Origin: Longispora fulva
GTDB taxonomy: Bacteria; Actinomycetota; Actinomycetes; Mycobacteriales; Micromonosporaceae
Assembly: GCF_015751905.1 (NCBI RefSeq)
Contig: NZ_JADOUF010000001.1
Coordinates: forward strand, 1,922,001 to 1,986,000
Length of the DNA: 64,000 nt
Reading direction: 5' to 3'
Shown: positions 16,513 through 26,482 of the stretch, piece by piece
Layout: the number at the start of each line of letters is the position of its first letter
Numbering within the stretch: the stretch's first letter is position 1
Position numbers and translations under genes: made by a program
The notes under the pieces: model-generated
What the model saw: only the letters and a program-made list of their open reading frames with translations
Database searches by the model: none
What the model was told of the DNA's origin: nothing

Positions 16513-17868
16513 ATGCGCCTGTTGCCCTGGTCCGTCGCCGTCCTCGTCACAGCCACCCTCGTCACGGTCCCCGCCGGCCCCGCCGCCGCAGCGCTCACCC
16601 GCGACCCGGTCACCGTCGTCTACACCCGCGACCACGCCCTGCACGTCCTCAACGGCGGCGCGACCGACGACGACCTCGCCGCCCGCACCGCGAAGCTCGC
16701 GTCCAGCGCGTGGGCGTTCTTCCGCGGCACGTCCCCGCTCTACTACCGCGACCTGGGCGAACTGGCCCCGTCGGCGTACGCGACCGGCGGCTCCGACGTG
16801 TGGATCACCGGCGACGCGCACCTGGAGAACACCGGGGCCGACCGCGGCGCCGACAACGTCGAGCAGTACCAGGTCACCGACACCGACGACGCCTGGCGCG
16901 GCTCGTGGACCTGGGAACTGCGCCGCGAGGCGGTGGCGATCGTGCTCGCCGGTCGCGCCAACGGCCGCAGCGCCACCGCGATCGCCGGGGACGTCGACAC
17001 CCTGGTCGCCGAGTACGCGCAGTGGATCGACAAGTTCCACGGCACCGGCGACGAGCTCACCTGGCGGCTGACCGCCACGAACACCTCCGACCTCTCCGCC
17101 GCGCTCATCGCCGACTCCGCCGGCGACCACCGCTCGGACCTGCTTGCCCGGTGGACCACCGTCAGCGGCGGCACCCGCACGTTCGCCTCCGACCCGGAAC
17201 TGCAGACGGTGCCGGCGGCGACCCGTACCAGTCTCATCAACGCCGTGGCCTCCTACCGCACCACGGCCGGCGAGCCGCTCAGCGCGGGCGAGGCCGTCGT
17301 GAAGGACGTGCGCCGCCGGCTTGGCGCCGGCACCGGCAGCCTCGGCCGGTTCCGCTGGTACGTCCTCATCGAGGGCGACACCACCTCCACCAGCGACGAC
17401 CGCATCCTCGAACTCAAGCAGCAGGTCGACCCGGCGCCCAAGCAACTCGCCCCGACGGCGACCACCCTCACCGGCGGCCAGCGGCCGGCCCTGGCCCTGC
17501 GGTGGCTGGCCAACCAGTCCGACCCGCTCGCCGGCTGGGCCAGCGTCGGGACCGTGCCCGTGCTGGTCAAGGAGAAGTCCCCGTTCGCGGAGGACCTGGC
17601 GATTGCCGACCTGACCAGCTCGGCGAAGTGGGACGACACCGTCCGCGACATCGGCCGCCTGCTCGCGGCGGCGCACTCCCGCGCGGACCAGGACCTGACG
17701 GGTACCGGGCTGTCGTACTCCGCCGACGCGGCCATCGACAACGCGATCACGTCGGTGTCGGGGCTGCAGGCCGAGACCCGGGCGTTCGCCACTGGGTACG
17801 CCGATCAGGTGACGCTCGACTGGCAGTCGTACGTGGCGGCCCGAAACAGCGGCCGACCGCTCTACTGA
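16513..17868 (+). CDS. Secreted DUF2252 family protein
   Basis: From ATG 16513 the 451-residue protein begins with a Sec signal peptide (MRLLPWSVAVLVTATLVT, cleavage near AAAALT). An ATG at 16432 in frame would bury this signal, so the later start is preferred; AAGG lies just before it. The body shows DUF2252 features: an N-terminal FFRGTSPLYYRDL, WITGDAHLENTG, RREAVAIVLAG and the C-terminal AAAHSRADQDLTG. The family has a kinase-like fold of unknown function; a secreted form is unusual. It is divergent from the lanthipeptide operon and overlaps the next gene's 3' end by seven bases. Confidence 0.82.
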   Translation: MRLLPWSVAVLVTATLVTVPAGPAAAALTRDPVTVVYTRDHALHVLNGGATDDDLAARTAKLASSAWAFFRGTSPLYYRDLGELAPSAYATGGSDVWITGDAHLENTGADRGADNVEQYQVTDTDDAWRGSWTWELRREAVAIVLAGRANGRSATAIAGDVDTLVAEYAQWIDKFHGTGDELTWRLTATNTSDLSAALIADSAGDHRSDLLARWTTVSGGTRTFASDPELQTVPAATRTSLINAVASYRTTAGEPLSAGEAVVKDVRRRLGAGTGSLGRFRWYVLIEGDTTSTSDDRILELKQQVDPAPKQLAPTATTLTGGQRPALALRWLANQSDPLAGWASVGTVPVLVKEKSPFAEDLAIADLTSSAKWDDTVRDIGRLLAAAHSRADQDLTGTGLSYSADAAIDNAITSVSGLQAETRAFATGYADQVTLDWQSYVAARNSGRPLY

Positions 17869-19436
17869 GTACCCGTCCGGCGCGGTCTGTCCAGGCCGGC
17901 GTGGAAGCGCAGTTGCCGGACCCAGCTCGGATCGAGCGCGGTTGCGACCTGGCGGACGAGGGTGTCGAGCTCAGCGGCCAGGTCGGGGGCCGGCACGGCG
18001 TAGGTCGTGGCGGCCTCGCCGCTGAGGCAGGTGGCGATGTCGGCGCGCGCCAGGGCCCGCAGGTGATCGTCGGAGCCTGCGACGAGGCGGAGGCCCACGG
18101 CGAGGCGGCGCCAGACGTCGCCGGCCCGCAGCAGTCGGTACCCGGCGACGGTCTGATGGCGCGGTCCGCCCGGCACGAGGAGCGCGGTGATCGTGGACTC
18201 CTCCACCAGGGCGGTGTGATGGCGCAGCACGGCAGCGGCCTGGCGGCTGACGACGCCGGACACATCGTGGAGCATCGGGACCAGGTCAACGGGGTCGAGC
18301 GCGCCGAGCCGGCGGAGGGCACGGATCGCCTCCACCCGCCCTCGGGAGCTGGGATGGGCCAGCCACGGGATCAGCAGCGCGCCGTCGGCCGGGGTGCCCG
18401 TCTCGCCGAGTCCGGCGATCGCACCGGGTTTCGGCGGGTCTTCGGCGAGCATGGCCCGGTAGTGACCCGCCAGGTCGTGCGGGGTACCGCGAAGGGCCGC
18501 CTGGGCCGTGGCCCGGACGAGCGGGTGCCGGTCGCCCAGTGCGCTGACGGCCGCGTGTCGGTCCTCGCCGTGGACCGCGAGGTGGTGCAGTGCCTCGGCC
18601 CGCACGAGAGCCGTGCGGCTCGCGAGCAGTCCCCGCACGGCGGCCGGGTCCGGGCTGACGCCGATCGCCGCCCGGGCGCACAGCGTGCGGATCGGCAGGT
18701 CCTGGTCGCTCACGGCCGCGGCGATCAGCCGCTGCCGGTCGAGCAGACCGCGGGCCGTCGCCGCCCGGAACGCCGCGCGCCGGGTCCACCGGTCCCCCGC
18801 CGTCAGCAGCGGTTCGATGTCCGCGACCGGCAGGTGGCTCAGGTGGTGTTCGATCAGGCCGGGCAGCCAGGCTCCGTGGTGGCGGTTGCGGATGGCGAAC
18901 CCGAGGACCGCCGCTGTGACCAGTGTGTCCGCGCCGGGTCGGGCGAGCCGGCTCCCGAGGATCCTCCGTGCCTGCTCGCGCACCTGCCTGGCCCAGTCGC
19001 CGGTCCGGATCGCCAGGACCGCCGTCGCCGCCGGATGCGGGTGGTCGGCGAGCCGGATGACGGCGGCCGCGCGGAGCCGGCCGTCGCGGTGGCAGCCGGC
19101 CATGGCCAGGTGCAGCAGGTCGGCGTCGGCGGCGATGACCTGGTCGGGCAGGGGCTGTTCCCATGGGGTGAGGTACGCCCAGCGCGCGCGTAGCGCCTCG
19201 TCGATGGCCAGCCACCACGACGCCCCACCGGCGGCGAACGCGTCGACCGCCGCGCGGCGCACCTCCGGGTCCGGGTCGTCGGCGGCGTCCCACAGGAAGT
19301 CGGCGGGCCCGGCCGGACGCGGCACGGGACCGACCTGCGGCAGAGGCGCCGGTTCAGGAGCGGGGCCGGAAGACCCGGCAGACTCGTCACCGTGCGGCCG
19401 GATTCCCAGCCTCCGGAACCATGACCGCCACACCAT
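17862..19436 (-). CDS. HEAT-repeat protein of unknown function
   Basis: The 524-residue soluble protein starts MVWRSWFRRLG and has a Pro-rich linker (about 20-45). It then consists of repeated alpha-helical pairs of HEAT/PBS-lyase type, for example DPDPEVRRAAVDAFAAG, RWTRRAAFRAATARGLL, LVRAEALHHLAVHG and PLVRATAQAALRG. Such arrays mediate protein contacts. No catalytic motif is visible. Its stop overlaps the DUF2252 gene tail by seven bases, convergent orientation. Confidence 0.78.
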   Translation of the reverse strand: MVWRSWFRRLGIRPHGDESAGSSGPAPEPAPLPQVGPVPRPAGPADFLWDAADDPDPEVRRAAVDAFAAGGASWWLAIDEALRARWAYLTPWEQPLPDQVIAADADLLHLAMAGCHRDGRLRAAAVIRLADHPHPAATAVLAIRTGDWARQVREQARRILGSRLARPGADTLVTAAVLGFAIRNRHHGAWLPGLIEHHLSHLPVADIEPLLTAGDRWTRRAAFRAATARGLLDRQRLIAAAVSDQDLPIRTLCARAAIGVSPDPAAVRGLLASRTALVRAEALHHLAVHGEDRHAAVSALGDRHPLVRATAQAALRGTPHDLAGHYRAMLAEDPPKPGAIAGLGETGTPADGALLIPWLAHPSSRGRVEAIRALRRLGALDPVDLVPMLHDVSGVVSRQAAAVLRHHTALVEESTITALLVPGGPRHQTVAGYRLLRAGDVWRRLAVGLRLVAGSDDHLRALARADIATCLSGEAATTYAVPAPDLAAELDTLVRQVATALDPSWVRQLRFHAGLDRPRRTGTQ

Positions 19437-19606
19437 GACAGGCCCCCTGAGAGATCAATTTGAGGCCTCATTCTGTCGGCGGCGGCCGACGCCCGCCACC
19501 GTGATTCGGGGGCCAGGGCCGGGCCGGAGCGAATTTCCGGCGGAGTGTCGATCTGGGGGTGTGCCGTTCGTATAGGAGGTGAGGACCAACCGGAAGGGTG
19601 AGTGAT

Positions 19607-20185
19607 ATGAGTAGGGTCGTGGTTTTTGAGAGCATCACGCTCGACGGCGTGATTCAGGCCCCGGGCCGCCCCGACGAGGACCCCCGCGACGGATTCGCCC
19701 ACAGCGGCTGGGCCACCCCCTACGCCGACGACGTCCTCGCCAAGGTCGCCGCCGAGGGCATGGCCACCACCCGCGCGCTGCTGTTCGGCCGCCGGACCTA
19801 CGAGGACTTCGCCGGCTTCTGGCCGCACCAGACCGACAACCCGTTCGCACAGGTGCTCAACGACACCCCCAAGTACGTGGTGTCCACCACGCTCGCGGAC
19901 CCGCTGGGCTGGCACACCGCCACTCTCGTCTCCGGGCTCGACGCCGTGGCCGGGCTCCGGGACCTACCGGGCGGGGACATCGTGGTGCTGGGCAGCGGGG
20001 AGCTGGTGCGGTCGATGGCCGCGCGCGGTCTGGTCGACGAGTACGTGCTGTTGCTGCATCCGGTGGTGCTCGGGTCCGGTCGTCGACTGTTCGCGGACGG
20101 GGCGGCCCCGACGGCGCTGCGGCTGGAGAACACCACCGTGACGGGTACCGGCGTCGTGGTCGCGACCTATCGTCCGGCTGCCTAG
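19607..20185 (+). CDS. Dihydrofolate reductase-family (RibD C-terminal) reductase
   Basis: ATG 19607 (MSRVVVFESITLDGVIQAPG) matches the family start and sits about ten bases after GGAAGG; a GTG at 19598 is too close to that site. The 192-residue protein carries the nucleotide-binding fold of the RibD/DHFR superfamily with LLFGRRTYEDFAGFW, KYVVSTTL and HPVVLGSGRRLF. These small enzymes are NADPH reductases of uncertain substrate. It leads a tight three-gene unit with a YCII protein and an ECF sigma factor. A paralogue lies at 37119. Confidence 0.85.
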   Translation: MSRVVVFESITLDGVIQAPGRPDEDPRDGFAHSGWATPYADDVLAKVAAEGMATTRALLFGRRTYEDFAGFWPHQTDNPFAQVLNDTPKYVVSTTLADPLGWHTATLVSGLDAVAGLRDLPGGDIVVLGSGELVRSMAARGLVDEYVLLLHPVVLGSGRRLFADGAAPTALRLENTTVTGTGVVVATYRPAA

Positions 20186-20195
20186 GGTGGAGACC

Positions 20196-20537
20196 ATGAA
20201 GCGGTACCTGCTCAGCGTGTACCAGCCGGACGGCGACCCGCCGCCGCCAGCGGTCCTCGACACGATCATGGCCGATCTCGGCGTCCTGAACGGCGAGCTG
20301 CGCGCCGCGGGCGCCTGGGTGTTCTCCGTCGGCCTGCACCCGGCGGGCACGGCCACCGTGGTGCGCGACTCCGACGGGGACGCGCTGCTGACGGACGGCC
20401 CGTTCACCGAGGGCAAGGAGCATCTCGGCGGGTTCACGGTCATCGCGGCGCCCGACCTCGACGCCGCGCTCGGCTGGGCGGCGAGGATGGCCCGCGCCAC
20501 GACGCTGCCGATCGAGGTCCGGCCGGTCCGGGACTGA
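20196..20537 (+). CDS. YCII/DGPF-domain protein linked to ECF42 sigma factor
   Basis: The 113-residue product from ATG 20196 has the diagnostic [15 protein letters not shown] near residue 70 and an IEVRPV end. DGPF proteins are the hallmark neighbours of ECF42 sigma factors. The stop shares one base with the next gene's ATG, so the two are translated together. The biochemical role of the family is not established. Confidence 0.88.
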   Translation: MKRYLLSVYQPDGDPPPPAVLDTIMADLGVLNGELRAAGAWVFSVGLHPAGTATVVRDSDGDALLTDGPFTEGKEHLGGFTVIAAPDLDAALGWAARMARATTLPIEVRPVRD

Positions 20538-21784
20538 TGGGCGCGGGCGAGGTCGAGCGGGTGTTCCGCGCGGAGTACGGCCGCGCGGTGGCCGTCCTGA
20601 CCCGCCTCCTCGGCGACATCGACCTCGCCGAGGAGGCCGTGCAGGACGCGTTCGCCGCGGCGGTGGCGCGCTGGCCGACCGCCGGAACGCCGCCGAGCCC
20701 GCAGGGCTGGATCATCACCACCGCCCGCAACGCCGCGATCGACCGGCTCCGGCGCGAGGCGTCCCGGGCGGATCGGCACGCCCGGGCCGCGGTGCTGCTG
20801 GCGGCCGACGAACCCGTCGAGGAGGGGCCCGTGCACGACGACCGGCTCCGGTTGATCTTCACCTGCTGCCATCCGGCGCTCGGCCCGGCCGTCCGGGTCG
20901 CGTTGACGTTGCGGCTGCTCGGCGGACTCAGCACGGCGGAGATCGCCCGCGCGTTCCTGGTGCCGGAGGCGACGATGGCCCAGCGGCTGGTGCGGGCCAA
21001 GGGGAAGATCCGGGACGCGCGGATCCCGTACCGGGTGCCGGCGGACGCCGATCTGCCCGACCGGCTCCGGGCGGTGCTCGCCGTCGTGTACCTCATCTTC
21101 AACGAGGGGTACACGGCCAGCTCCGGCGACCGGCTGGTCCGCGCGGAGCTGTGCGCCGAGGCGGTCCGGCTCGGCAGGCTGCTCGCCGACCTCATGCCCG
21201 ACGAGCCGGAGGTGGCCGGGCTGCTGGCCCTCATGCTGCTGATCGAGGCGCGCCGGCCGGCCCGGACCACGGCGTCCGGGGACCTCGTCCGGCTCGCCGA
21301 GCAGGACCGGGGCCGGTGGGACCGCGGCCTGATCGGCGAGGGGCAGGAACTCGTGCGGCGGTGCCTGCGCCGCGGCCGGCCCGGCCCGTACCAGATCCAG
21401 GCCGCGATCAACGCCGTGCACAGTGACGCGCCGACCGCCGCGGACACCGACTGGGGGCAGATCGTGCGGCTCTACGACCAACTGCTGGCGGTCGCGCCGA
21501 CCCCGGTGGTGGCCCTGCACCGGGCGGTCGCGGTGGCCGAGGTCGACGGGCCGCTGGCGGCGCTTGCCCTGGTCGACGCCCTCGACCTCGACCGGTACCA
21601 CCTGCTGCACGCCGTCCGCGCCGACCTGCTCGGCCGACTCGGCCGCACCGGGGAGGCCGTGGCGGCGTACGACGCGGCGATCACCCGGACCGAGAACTCC
21701 GCCGAACGCGACCACCTCCGCCGCGCCCGCGACGCGCTGCCGACTATCTCGCCAGCAGGCCCGACGCCGCGAGGTACCCCATGA
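20537..21784 (+). CDS. ECF sigma factor of the ECF42 (DUF6596) group
   Basis: The 415-residue protein has sigma region 2 (about 5-75, with [16 protein letters not shown] and the promoter-melting [17 protein letters not shown]), sigma region 4 (about 105-160, [15 protein letters not shown]) and the long helical C-terminal extension typical of ECF42 ([12 protein letters not shown], then TPR-like repeats). In this group the extension is thought to control activity in place of an anti-sigma factor. It starts within the stop of the YCII gene. Its last 41 bases overlap the convergent reductase gene. Confidence 0.92.
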   Translation: MGAGEVERVFRAEYGRAVAVLTRLLGDIDLAEEAVQDAFAAAVARWPTAGTPPSPQGWIITTARNAAIDRLRREASRADRHARAAVLLAADEPVEEGPVHDDRLRLIFTCCHPALGPAVRVALTLRLLGGLSTAEIARAFLVPEATMAQRLVRAKGKIRDARIPYRVPADADLPDRLRAVLAVVYLIFNEGYTASSGDRLVRAELCAEAVRLGRLLADLMPDEPEVAGLLALMLLIEARRPARTTASGDLVRLAEQDRGRWDRGLIGEGQELVRRCLRRGRPGPYQIQAAINAVHSDAPTAADTDWGQIVRLYDQLLAVAPTPVVALHRAVAVAEVDGPLAALALVDALDLDRYHLLHAVRADLLGRLGRTGEAVAAYDAAITRTENSAERDHLRRARDALPTISPAGPTPRGTP

Positions 21785-22832
21785 TCCGGTCCAGGTAGGC
21801 GGTGTCCGCGACGGGGCAGGTCACCCCCAGGCGGCTGAGTTCGGCCCTGGTCCGCTCGGAGCGCACGACCGGCACCTGGTCACGCGGCGTCTCGGCGAGC
21901 AGGTACCTCCCCATCCGCCACAGCGCGAGCATGGTGAACGCCGAGGTCTCGGCCACTCGGTCCTGCAGGGTGGCGTGCCAGTCGGTCACGGGCTGCGAGC
22001 CCGGGGCGTATCCGCGTGCCCGGAGCCGGGCGAAGATCTCGGCCATCGACAGGTGCTCGGGCTGGGTGAGGTGGAACGTCCGCCCGACGGCGGCCGGCCG
22101 GGTCGACAGCGCGACGATGCCACGGGCGACGTAGTCGACCGGCGCGGTCGGCATCGCGGTGGCGCAGTCGGGGGCGACCCCGAGCACGGCGGACGCCCGG
22201 ATCGCCCGGGTGATCAGGTCCGAGGCCGACGACTCGCCGGTCGCGTGGTCGCCGGTGATGAACGCCGGCCGGTAGATGACGGCCGGCACGCCGCTGGCCC
22301 GGACGATCTCCTCCCCGTCGAACTTGGTGCGGGTGTAGCCGACCTCGCCGGGCATGCCCGGCTCCAACACGGTGTCCTCGTCGACCTCCGGGTGTCCGAC
22401 GTGCGGGGCGTCGATGAACACGCCGGCGGAGGAGATGTGGTGCAGGGTCACCTCCGCGCGCGCGGCCAGTTCGGTGACCGCCCGGGTGCCCTCGACATTG
22501 CACGACGCGAGCCGCTCGTAGTCGGCCGCCAGGTTGACCGTCGCGCCACAGTGGTAGATCGCGCCCGCGGTGCGGGCCAGCCGCTCGTGCGTGGCGTCGT
22601 CGAGCCCTAGCCGGGGTGCCCGCAGGTCCGCCCGGACGGTGGCGACCCGGGCGAGGTCGGCGCGCGGGATGCCCCGGTGGGCCAGGTAGGCGGCCAGGCG
22701 GCGGCGCGCGCCCTCGTCGGTCCGGCCCCGGACGAGGCAGTGGACGGTGGCGTCAGTCTGGGCGAGCAGCTCGGCGCACAGGTAGCCGCCCAGAAAACCG
22801 GTCGCCCCGGTTAGTAGGACAATCTTGGACAT
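21744..22832 (-). CDS. NAD(P)-dependent thioester-reductase-like extended SDR
   Basis: The 362-residue protein has an N-terminal Rossmann [10 protein letters not shown] (about 9-18) and the long-chain reductase pattern of the male-sterility/carboxylic-acid-reductase R-domain: [33 protein letters not shown], and the catalytic Y-x3-K as YTRTKFDGE. As a free-standing protein it may reduce a carrier-bound or CoA thioester, but no carrier protein is nearby. The start, ATG 22832, is only 18 bases from the divergent EF-hand gene. Confidence 0.82.
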   Translation of the reverse strand: MSKIVLLTGATGFLGGYLCAELLAQTDATVHCLVRGRTDEGARRRLAAYLAHRGIPRADLARVATVRADLRAPRLGLDDATHERLARTAGAIYHCGATVNLAADYERLASCNVEGTRAVTELAARAEVTLHHISSAGVFIDAPHVGHPEVDEDTVLEPGMPGEVGYTRTKFDGEEIVRASGVPAVIYRPAFITGDHATGESSASDLITRAIRASAVLGVAPDCATAMPTAPVDYVARGIVALSTRPAAVGRTFHLTQPEHLSMAEIFARLRARGYAPGSQPVTDWHATLQDRVAETSAFTMLALWRMGRYLLAETPRDQVPVVRSERTRAELSRLGVTCPVADTAYLDRIMGYLAASGLLAR

Positions 22833-22850
22833 ATCCCTTATTGTACGGGC

Positions 22851-23399
22851 ATGACCACTGACTTCCAGAACACCAAACTCGACAAAGCCTTCGGGCACCT
22901 CGACGTCGACGGCAACGGCGTCGTCGAGCACGCCGACGTCCTCGCCCTCGGCAGCCGACTGTTCGCCGGCTTCGGCGAGGCCCCGACCAGCGCGAAGGGC
23001 CAGGACGTCCTCAACGGACTGGAGACCTTCTGGCAGTCCCTCCTGTCGGCGACCGATCTCGACGGCGACCGGCAGATCAGCCCGCACGAGTGGCGGACCG
23101 GCATGGCCGACGCGTTCATCCACGACCGGGCCGGCTTCGACGCCGGACTGCGGCCCGCGGCCGAGGCCGTGATGCGACTCGCCGACACCGACGGCGACGG
23201 CACGCTGGGGCTCGACGAGTTCCACACCCTGCAGCGCGCTTTCGGCACGCCGTCCGAGCAGGTCGCGGAGAGCTTCGCCCGGATGGACACCGACGGCGAC
23301 GGCGCGTTGAGCGTGGACGAGCTCGTCGCGGCCACCCGGCAGTACTACACGGGCGCCGACGAGAACGCCCACGGGAACTGGTTCTTCGGCCGGCCCTGA
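22851..23399 (+). CDS. EF-hand calcium-binding protein (calerythrin-like)
   Basis: The 182-residue soluble protein carries four EF-hand loops: DVDGNGVVEHAD, DLDGDRQISPHE, DTDGDGTLGLDE and DTDGDGALSVDE. The last two are canonical; the first lacks the final acidic pair. Size and spacing match bacterial calerythrin, a cytoplasmic Ca buffer or sensor. Only 18 bases separate its ATG from that of the divergent reductase, too short for two ordinary leaders, so one or both transcripts may be leaderless. Confidence 0.92.
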   Translation: MTTDFQNTKLDKAFGHLDVDGNGVVEHADVLALGSRLFAGFGEAPTSAKGQDVLNGLETFWQSLLSATDLDGDRQISPHEWRTGMADAFIHDRAGFDAGLRPAAEAVMRLADTDGDGTLGLDEFHTLQRAFGTPSEQVAESFARMDTDGDGALSVDELVAATRQYYTGADENAHGNWFFGRP

Positions 23400-23490
23400 C
23401 CACGGGCATCTCACGGAGCCGACCGGCTCCGACCACGGGACCTCGCGGGCCGACCGGCCTGACCGCGGGGACCTCGCGGAGCCGACTGGG
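23396..23490. repeat. Degenerate tandem repeat, about three 31-base copies
   Basis: Immediately after the EF-hand gene, units of the type CTGACCACGGG...CGGAGCCGACCGG recur with a period near 31 bases and a few mismatches. The function is unknown; it could be a decayed or structured 3' region. Confidence 0.5.
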
Positions 23491-23592
23491 CCGGGTCGCC
23501 CGGTCGGCTTCCGGACTTCGGGGCGGGGCGGCGGAGGATTGACTGCTACAGCTGGAGGCGGACAGCTCCGCACACTCCAGTGAGGATCCCCG

Positions 23593-25707
23593 ATGACCGG
23601 GTCCAGCGCGCTCCGCACTCTCGTGACCGCCCTCGCAGCGACCCTCACCGTCGCGCTCCACCCCGTCGCGGCCGTCGCCGATCCGGCGCCCCGCGTCCTG
23701 TCGGGCACCCTGACGGTGCGGACCGGGGAACCCGTCCCTGACGCGTCGCTGTCCCTGTCCGACGGGCACGGTTCCTCGGCCACGGTCCACACCGGCCCCG
23801 ACGGCGCGTACTCGCTGTCGGTCACCGACACCGGCGCGCCGTTCACCCTGACCGGCGGTGGTGGCGCGACCGCGCCGGGCTTGTCCACCGGCTGGAACTT
23901 CCACACCGCCGGCTTCGCGCTGCCCGCCGACCGGACGGCCCGGCTGGTGCTGCCGACGGCGACGCTGACCGTGCGGGTGCGGGGAGGTTCCGGCCACGCT
24001 CCCCTGCCGGGGGCCCGGCTGACGATGCCGGAGGTGTACGGGCCGGCCGACCTGGGCGACATGAACGCCGTCTATCTGACCCCCGGCCGGGCCGACGGCG
24101 TCACCGGCGCGGACGGTGACGCCTCGTTCCCCGAGTTCAGGGGCGGGTTCGCCGACCACCGGTGGCTGGCGTACGTCCAGCCCCCGGCGGGCTCCGGCCT
24201 GTACCAGACCGCAATCGAGATCGGCGCGATGGACGCCGACGTGGTGTACCGCGACGTGTGGCTGCCCGACCCGGTGCACCTGACCGGCACGATTCGCGCC
24301 GCGGACGGCGCGCCGGTGCCGGGCGTGACACTGCGCAGCTGCGATCCGCTGGAGGTCGCCTGCCCGACGGGCACGTCCGGCCCCGACGGGCGGTACTCGC
24401 TGCCGGTCCTCCCGCCGCCGTACCAGTTCCAGTTGGACATCGGGGGCGGGGTCGGCATGCCGCCGTGGTCGACGATCAGCGGCGTCCACGAGCAGGCCGC
24501 CGACGCCGGCATGGACATCACCTTGCCGCCGACGGTGACCACCACGGTGGTGGTCCGCGACGCGGCCGGCGCGGCGCTGCCCGGAGCCGGGGTGTACCCG
24601 CCGCGCACCTACCGGAGCATGCCCGTGCCCGGTTTCGGCGACCTGACCGTGGCGACCGGCCACGCCCTGGTCAGCACCTCCGCCGCAGGGAGCGCGGCGT
24701 TCCCGCTGTTCGCCGGGGCCTCGGCCCAGGGCGTGCCCGGACAGGTGTGGCTGCCCGGGAACCACAGCCCGCAGCCCGACGTGTCCTTCGCCTTCCCCGA
24801 CACCCAGTCGCCGAGCGATCCGGGCGACGTGGACTTCCAGGCCAGCCGGCCGCTCACCGTGATCGTCGGGGCCGGACCGGCGGCGACCCGGCCGCCGGTG
24901 CTGGTCCTGCCCACCGCAGTCGAGGTGGAGGCGGACAGCCCGCTGGGCACCTACCAGGTCGGGTACCCCGGTACGGCGATGGACGCAGCGGACGGCGCGC
25001 GGCCGGTGACGTGCGACGCGCCGGGCACCTTCCCGATCGGGGTGACCGCCGTGACCTGCCGCTCCACCGACACGGCCGGGAACACGGTCACCGGCTCGTT
25101 CCCGGTCACGGTGCGCGACACCCTGCTGCCGGTGCTGACCGTGCCGGCGGACGTGACGGTGGCGGCCACCCAGCGCACCGGCGCGCGGTTCAGCTACCAG
25201 GCGACCGCCAGGGACCACCACGGAAACCCCCTTTCCGTGTACTGCGAGACCGCCTCGGGCACCCTCTTCGCCCTGGGCTCCACCCCGGTGTACTGCGAGG
25301 CCGGCGACTCCGAGGGCCACGTGACCTGGCGGACGTTCACGGTGACCGTCGCGTTCGCCTGGTCGGGCGTGACCCAGCCGGTCAACCCGGACGGCAGTTC
25401 CGTGTTCGTTCTCGGCACCACGGTGCCCGTCCGGTTCCGGCTGACCGGGGACAGCGCACCGGTGACCAACGCGTTCGTGAAGATCTACCTGGTCCGGCTC
25501 GGCGCCGCGATCACGGGCACCGACGACGAACTGGTGTACACCGACACCCCGGACTCCGGCAAGACGTTCCGGTACAACCCGGCGACCGGCGGATACGAGT
25601 TCAACCTCAACCGGGCCACCACGATGTCGCGGACCGGCACGTACGAACTCACCGTGGACTTCGGCGACGGACAGCCGCAGGCCGGGGTGCGGTTCTCGCT
25701 GCGGTAG
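23593..25707 (+). CDS. Secreted multidomain protein with carboxypeptidase-regulatory-like, HYR and PxKD-like domains
   Basis: The 704-residue product has a Sec signal peptide (about 1-29, ending AVADPAP). Several carboxypeptidase-regulatory/Cna-B-like beta sandwiches follow (repeated PVPDASLSLSDG, LPGARLTM, PVPGVTLRSCD and DGRYSLPVL patterns). Next come an HYR-like module (about 430-515, with paired Cys and FPIGVTAVTC) and a C-terminal PxKD-type module (GVTQPVNPDGSSVFVLG, VPVRFRLTGD). It is likely an extracellular adhesive or stalk protein without an enzyme domain. No sortase motif or membrane anchor follows. Ends four bases before the convergent FMN reductase. Confidence 0.82.
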   Translation: MTGSSALRTLVTALAATLTVALHPVAAVADPAPRVLSGTLTVRTGEPVPDASLSLSDGHGSSATVHTGPDGAYSLSVTDTGAPFTLTGGGGATAPGLSTGWNFHTAGFALPADRTARLVLPTATLTVRVRGGSGHAPLPGARLTMPEVYGPADLGDMNAVYLTPGRADGVTGADGDASFPEFRGGFADHRWLAYVQPPAGSGLYQTAIEIGAMDADVVYRDVWLPDPVHLTGTIRAADGAPVPGVTLRSCDPLEVACPTGTSGPDGRYSLPVLPPPYQFQLDIGGGVGMPPWSTISGVHEQAADAGMDITLPPTVTTTVVVRDAAGAALPGAGVYPPRTYRSMPVPGFGDLTVATGHALVSTSAAGSAAFPLFAGASAQGVPGQVWLPGNHSPQPDVSFAFPDTQSPSDPGDVDFQASRPLTVIVGAGPAATRPPVLVLPTAVEVEADSPLGTYQVGYPGTAMDAADGARPVTCDAPGTFPIGVTAVTCRSTDTAGNTVTGSFPVTVRDTLLPVLTVPADVTVAATQRTGARFSYQATARDHHGNPLSVYCETASGTLFALGSTPVYCEAGDSEGHVTWRTFTVTVAFAWSGVTQPVNPDGSSVFVLGTTVPVRFRLTGDSAPVTNAFVKIYLVRLGAAITGTDDELVYTDTPDSGKTFRYNPATGGYEFNLNRATTMSRTGTYELTVDFGDGQPQAGVRFSLR

Positions 25708-25711
25708 CCGG

Positions 25712-26365
25712 CTACTCGACCCGGTCGACCGCCGGGTCGGGCCGCTCGCCGAGGAACTCGATCCAGGCCCGCTTGGCGCACTGGTAGTGGCTGGCGGCCT
25801 CGGTCAGGTCGAGGAAGCCGTCCACGGTGCTGGCGAAGCGTTCCCGCAGCGTCGGGTCGGCGATCTCCCCCTCGGGGCCGAAGGCGGTGTGCGCCTGCGC
25901 GAGGCTGAACATGTCCGGGTACAGCCGGGCCCCGAGGTGTTCGAGGGGCACCCGCAGCGCCCACAGCCCCCGGTTGCCGCCGGACATCGACGGCGACGCG
26001 GACATCAGCATCCCGTGCCGCTCGGCGAACGGCTGCGGATGGAACCGCGACGTCCAGTCGATCAGGTTCTTCAGCACCCCGGACATGGACGCGTTGTACT
26101 CCGGGGCCGCGACGACGAAGCCCTGCGCCAGGGTGAGCCGGTCGCGGAAGCGCACCGCCCCGGCGGGGATGCCGTCGGCCTTCTCGACGTCGGTGTCGTA
26201 CAGCGGGGTGTCGAACTCGCGGAAGTCGACGAGTTCGACGGAGGCGCCGGACGCCTCGGCCGTGCGGGCCGCGAGGGTCGCCAGTCGGGTGTTCAGCGAG
26301 CCCCGGCGCAGGGACGCCCCGAACACCAGCACGTGCACGGCCCGGTTCGACTCGGTTGGTCTCAT
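25712..26365 (-). CDS. NADPH-dependent FMN reductase family protein
   Basis: The 217-residue flavodoxin-fold protein shows the family start VLVFGASLRRGSLNTRLA (flavin phosphate loop GASLRRGS) and the APEYNASMSGVLKNLIDW segment that stacks the flavin. These enzymes reduce FMN, quinones or azo compounds in the cytoplasm. It stands alone, convergent with the large secreted protein and divergent from the DinB gene. Confidence 0.9.
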   Translation of the reverse strand: MRPTESNRAVHVLVFGASLRRGSLNTRLATLAARTAEASGASVELVDFREFDTPLYDTDVEKADGIPAGAVRFRDRLTLAQGFVVAAPEYNASMSGVLKNLIDWTSRFHPQPFAERHGMLMSASPSMSGGNRGLWALRVPLEHLGARLYPDMFSLAQAHTAFGPEGEIADPTLRERFASTVDGFLDLTEAASHYQCAKRAWIEFLGERPDPAVDRVE

Positions 26366-26482
26366 CCACCCAAGCTAGCGAGAACTCCCGGGGTTCGCGG
26401 TGGATTGCCCAGAGCCGCCGGTCAGGGCCCCGCGCCCGCGCGGGATGATCAATTCGCTTGCGCGGCAGGTCATCATGGCGGG

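Noticed and set aside
23396-23490. CRISPR-like array
   Set aside because: The roughly 31-base units are contiguous and degenerate, with no unique spacers and no cas genes.
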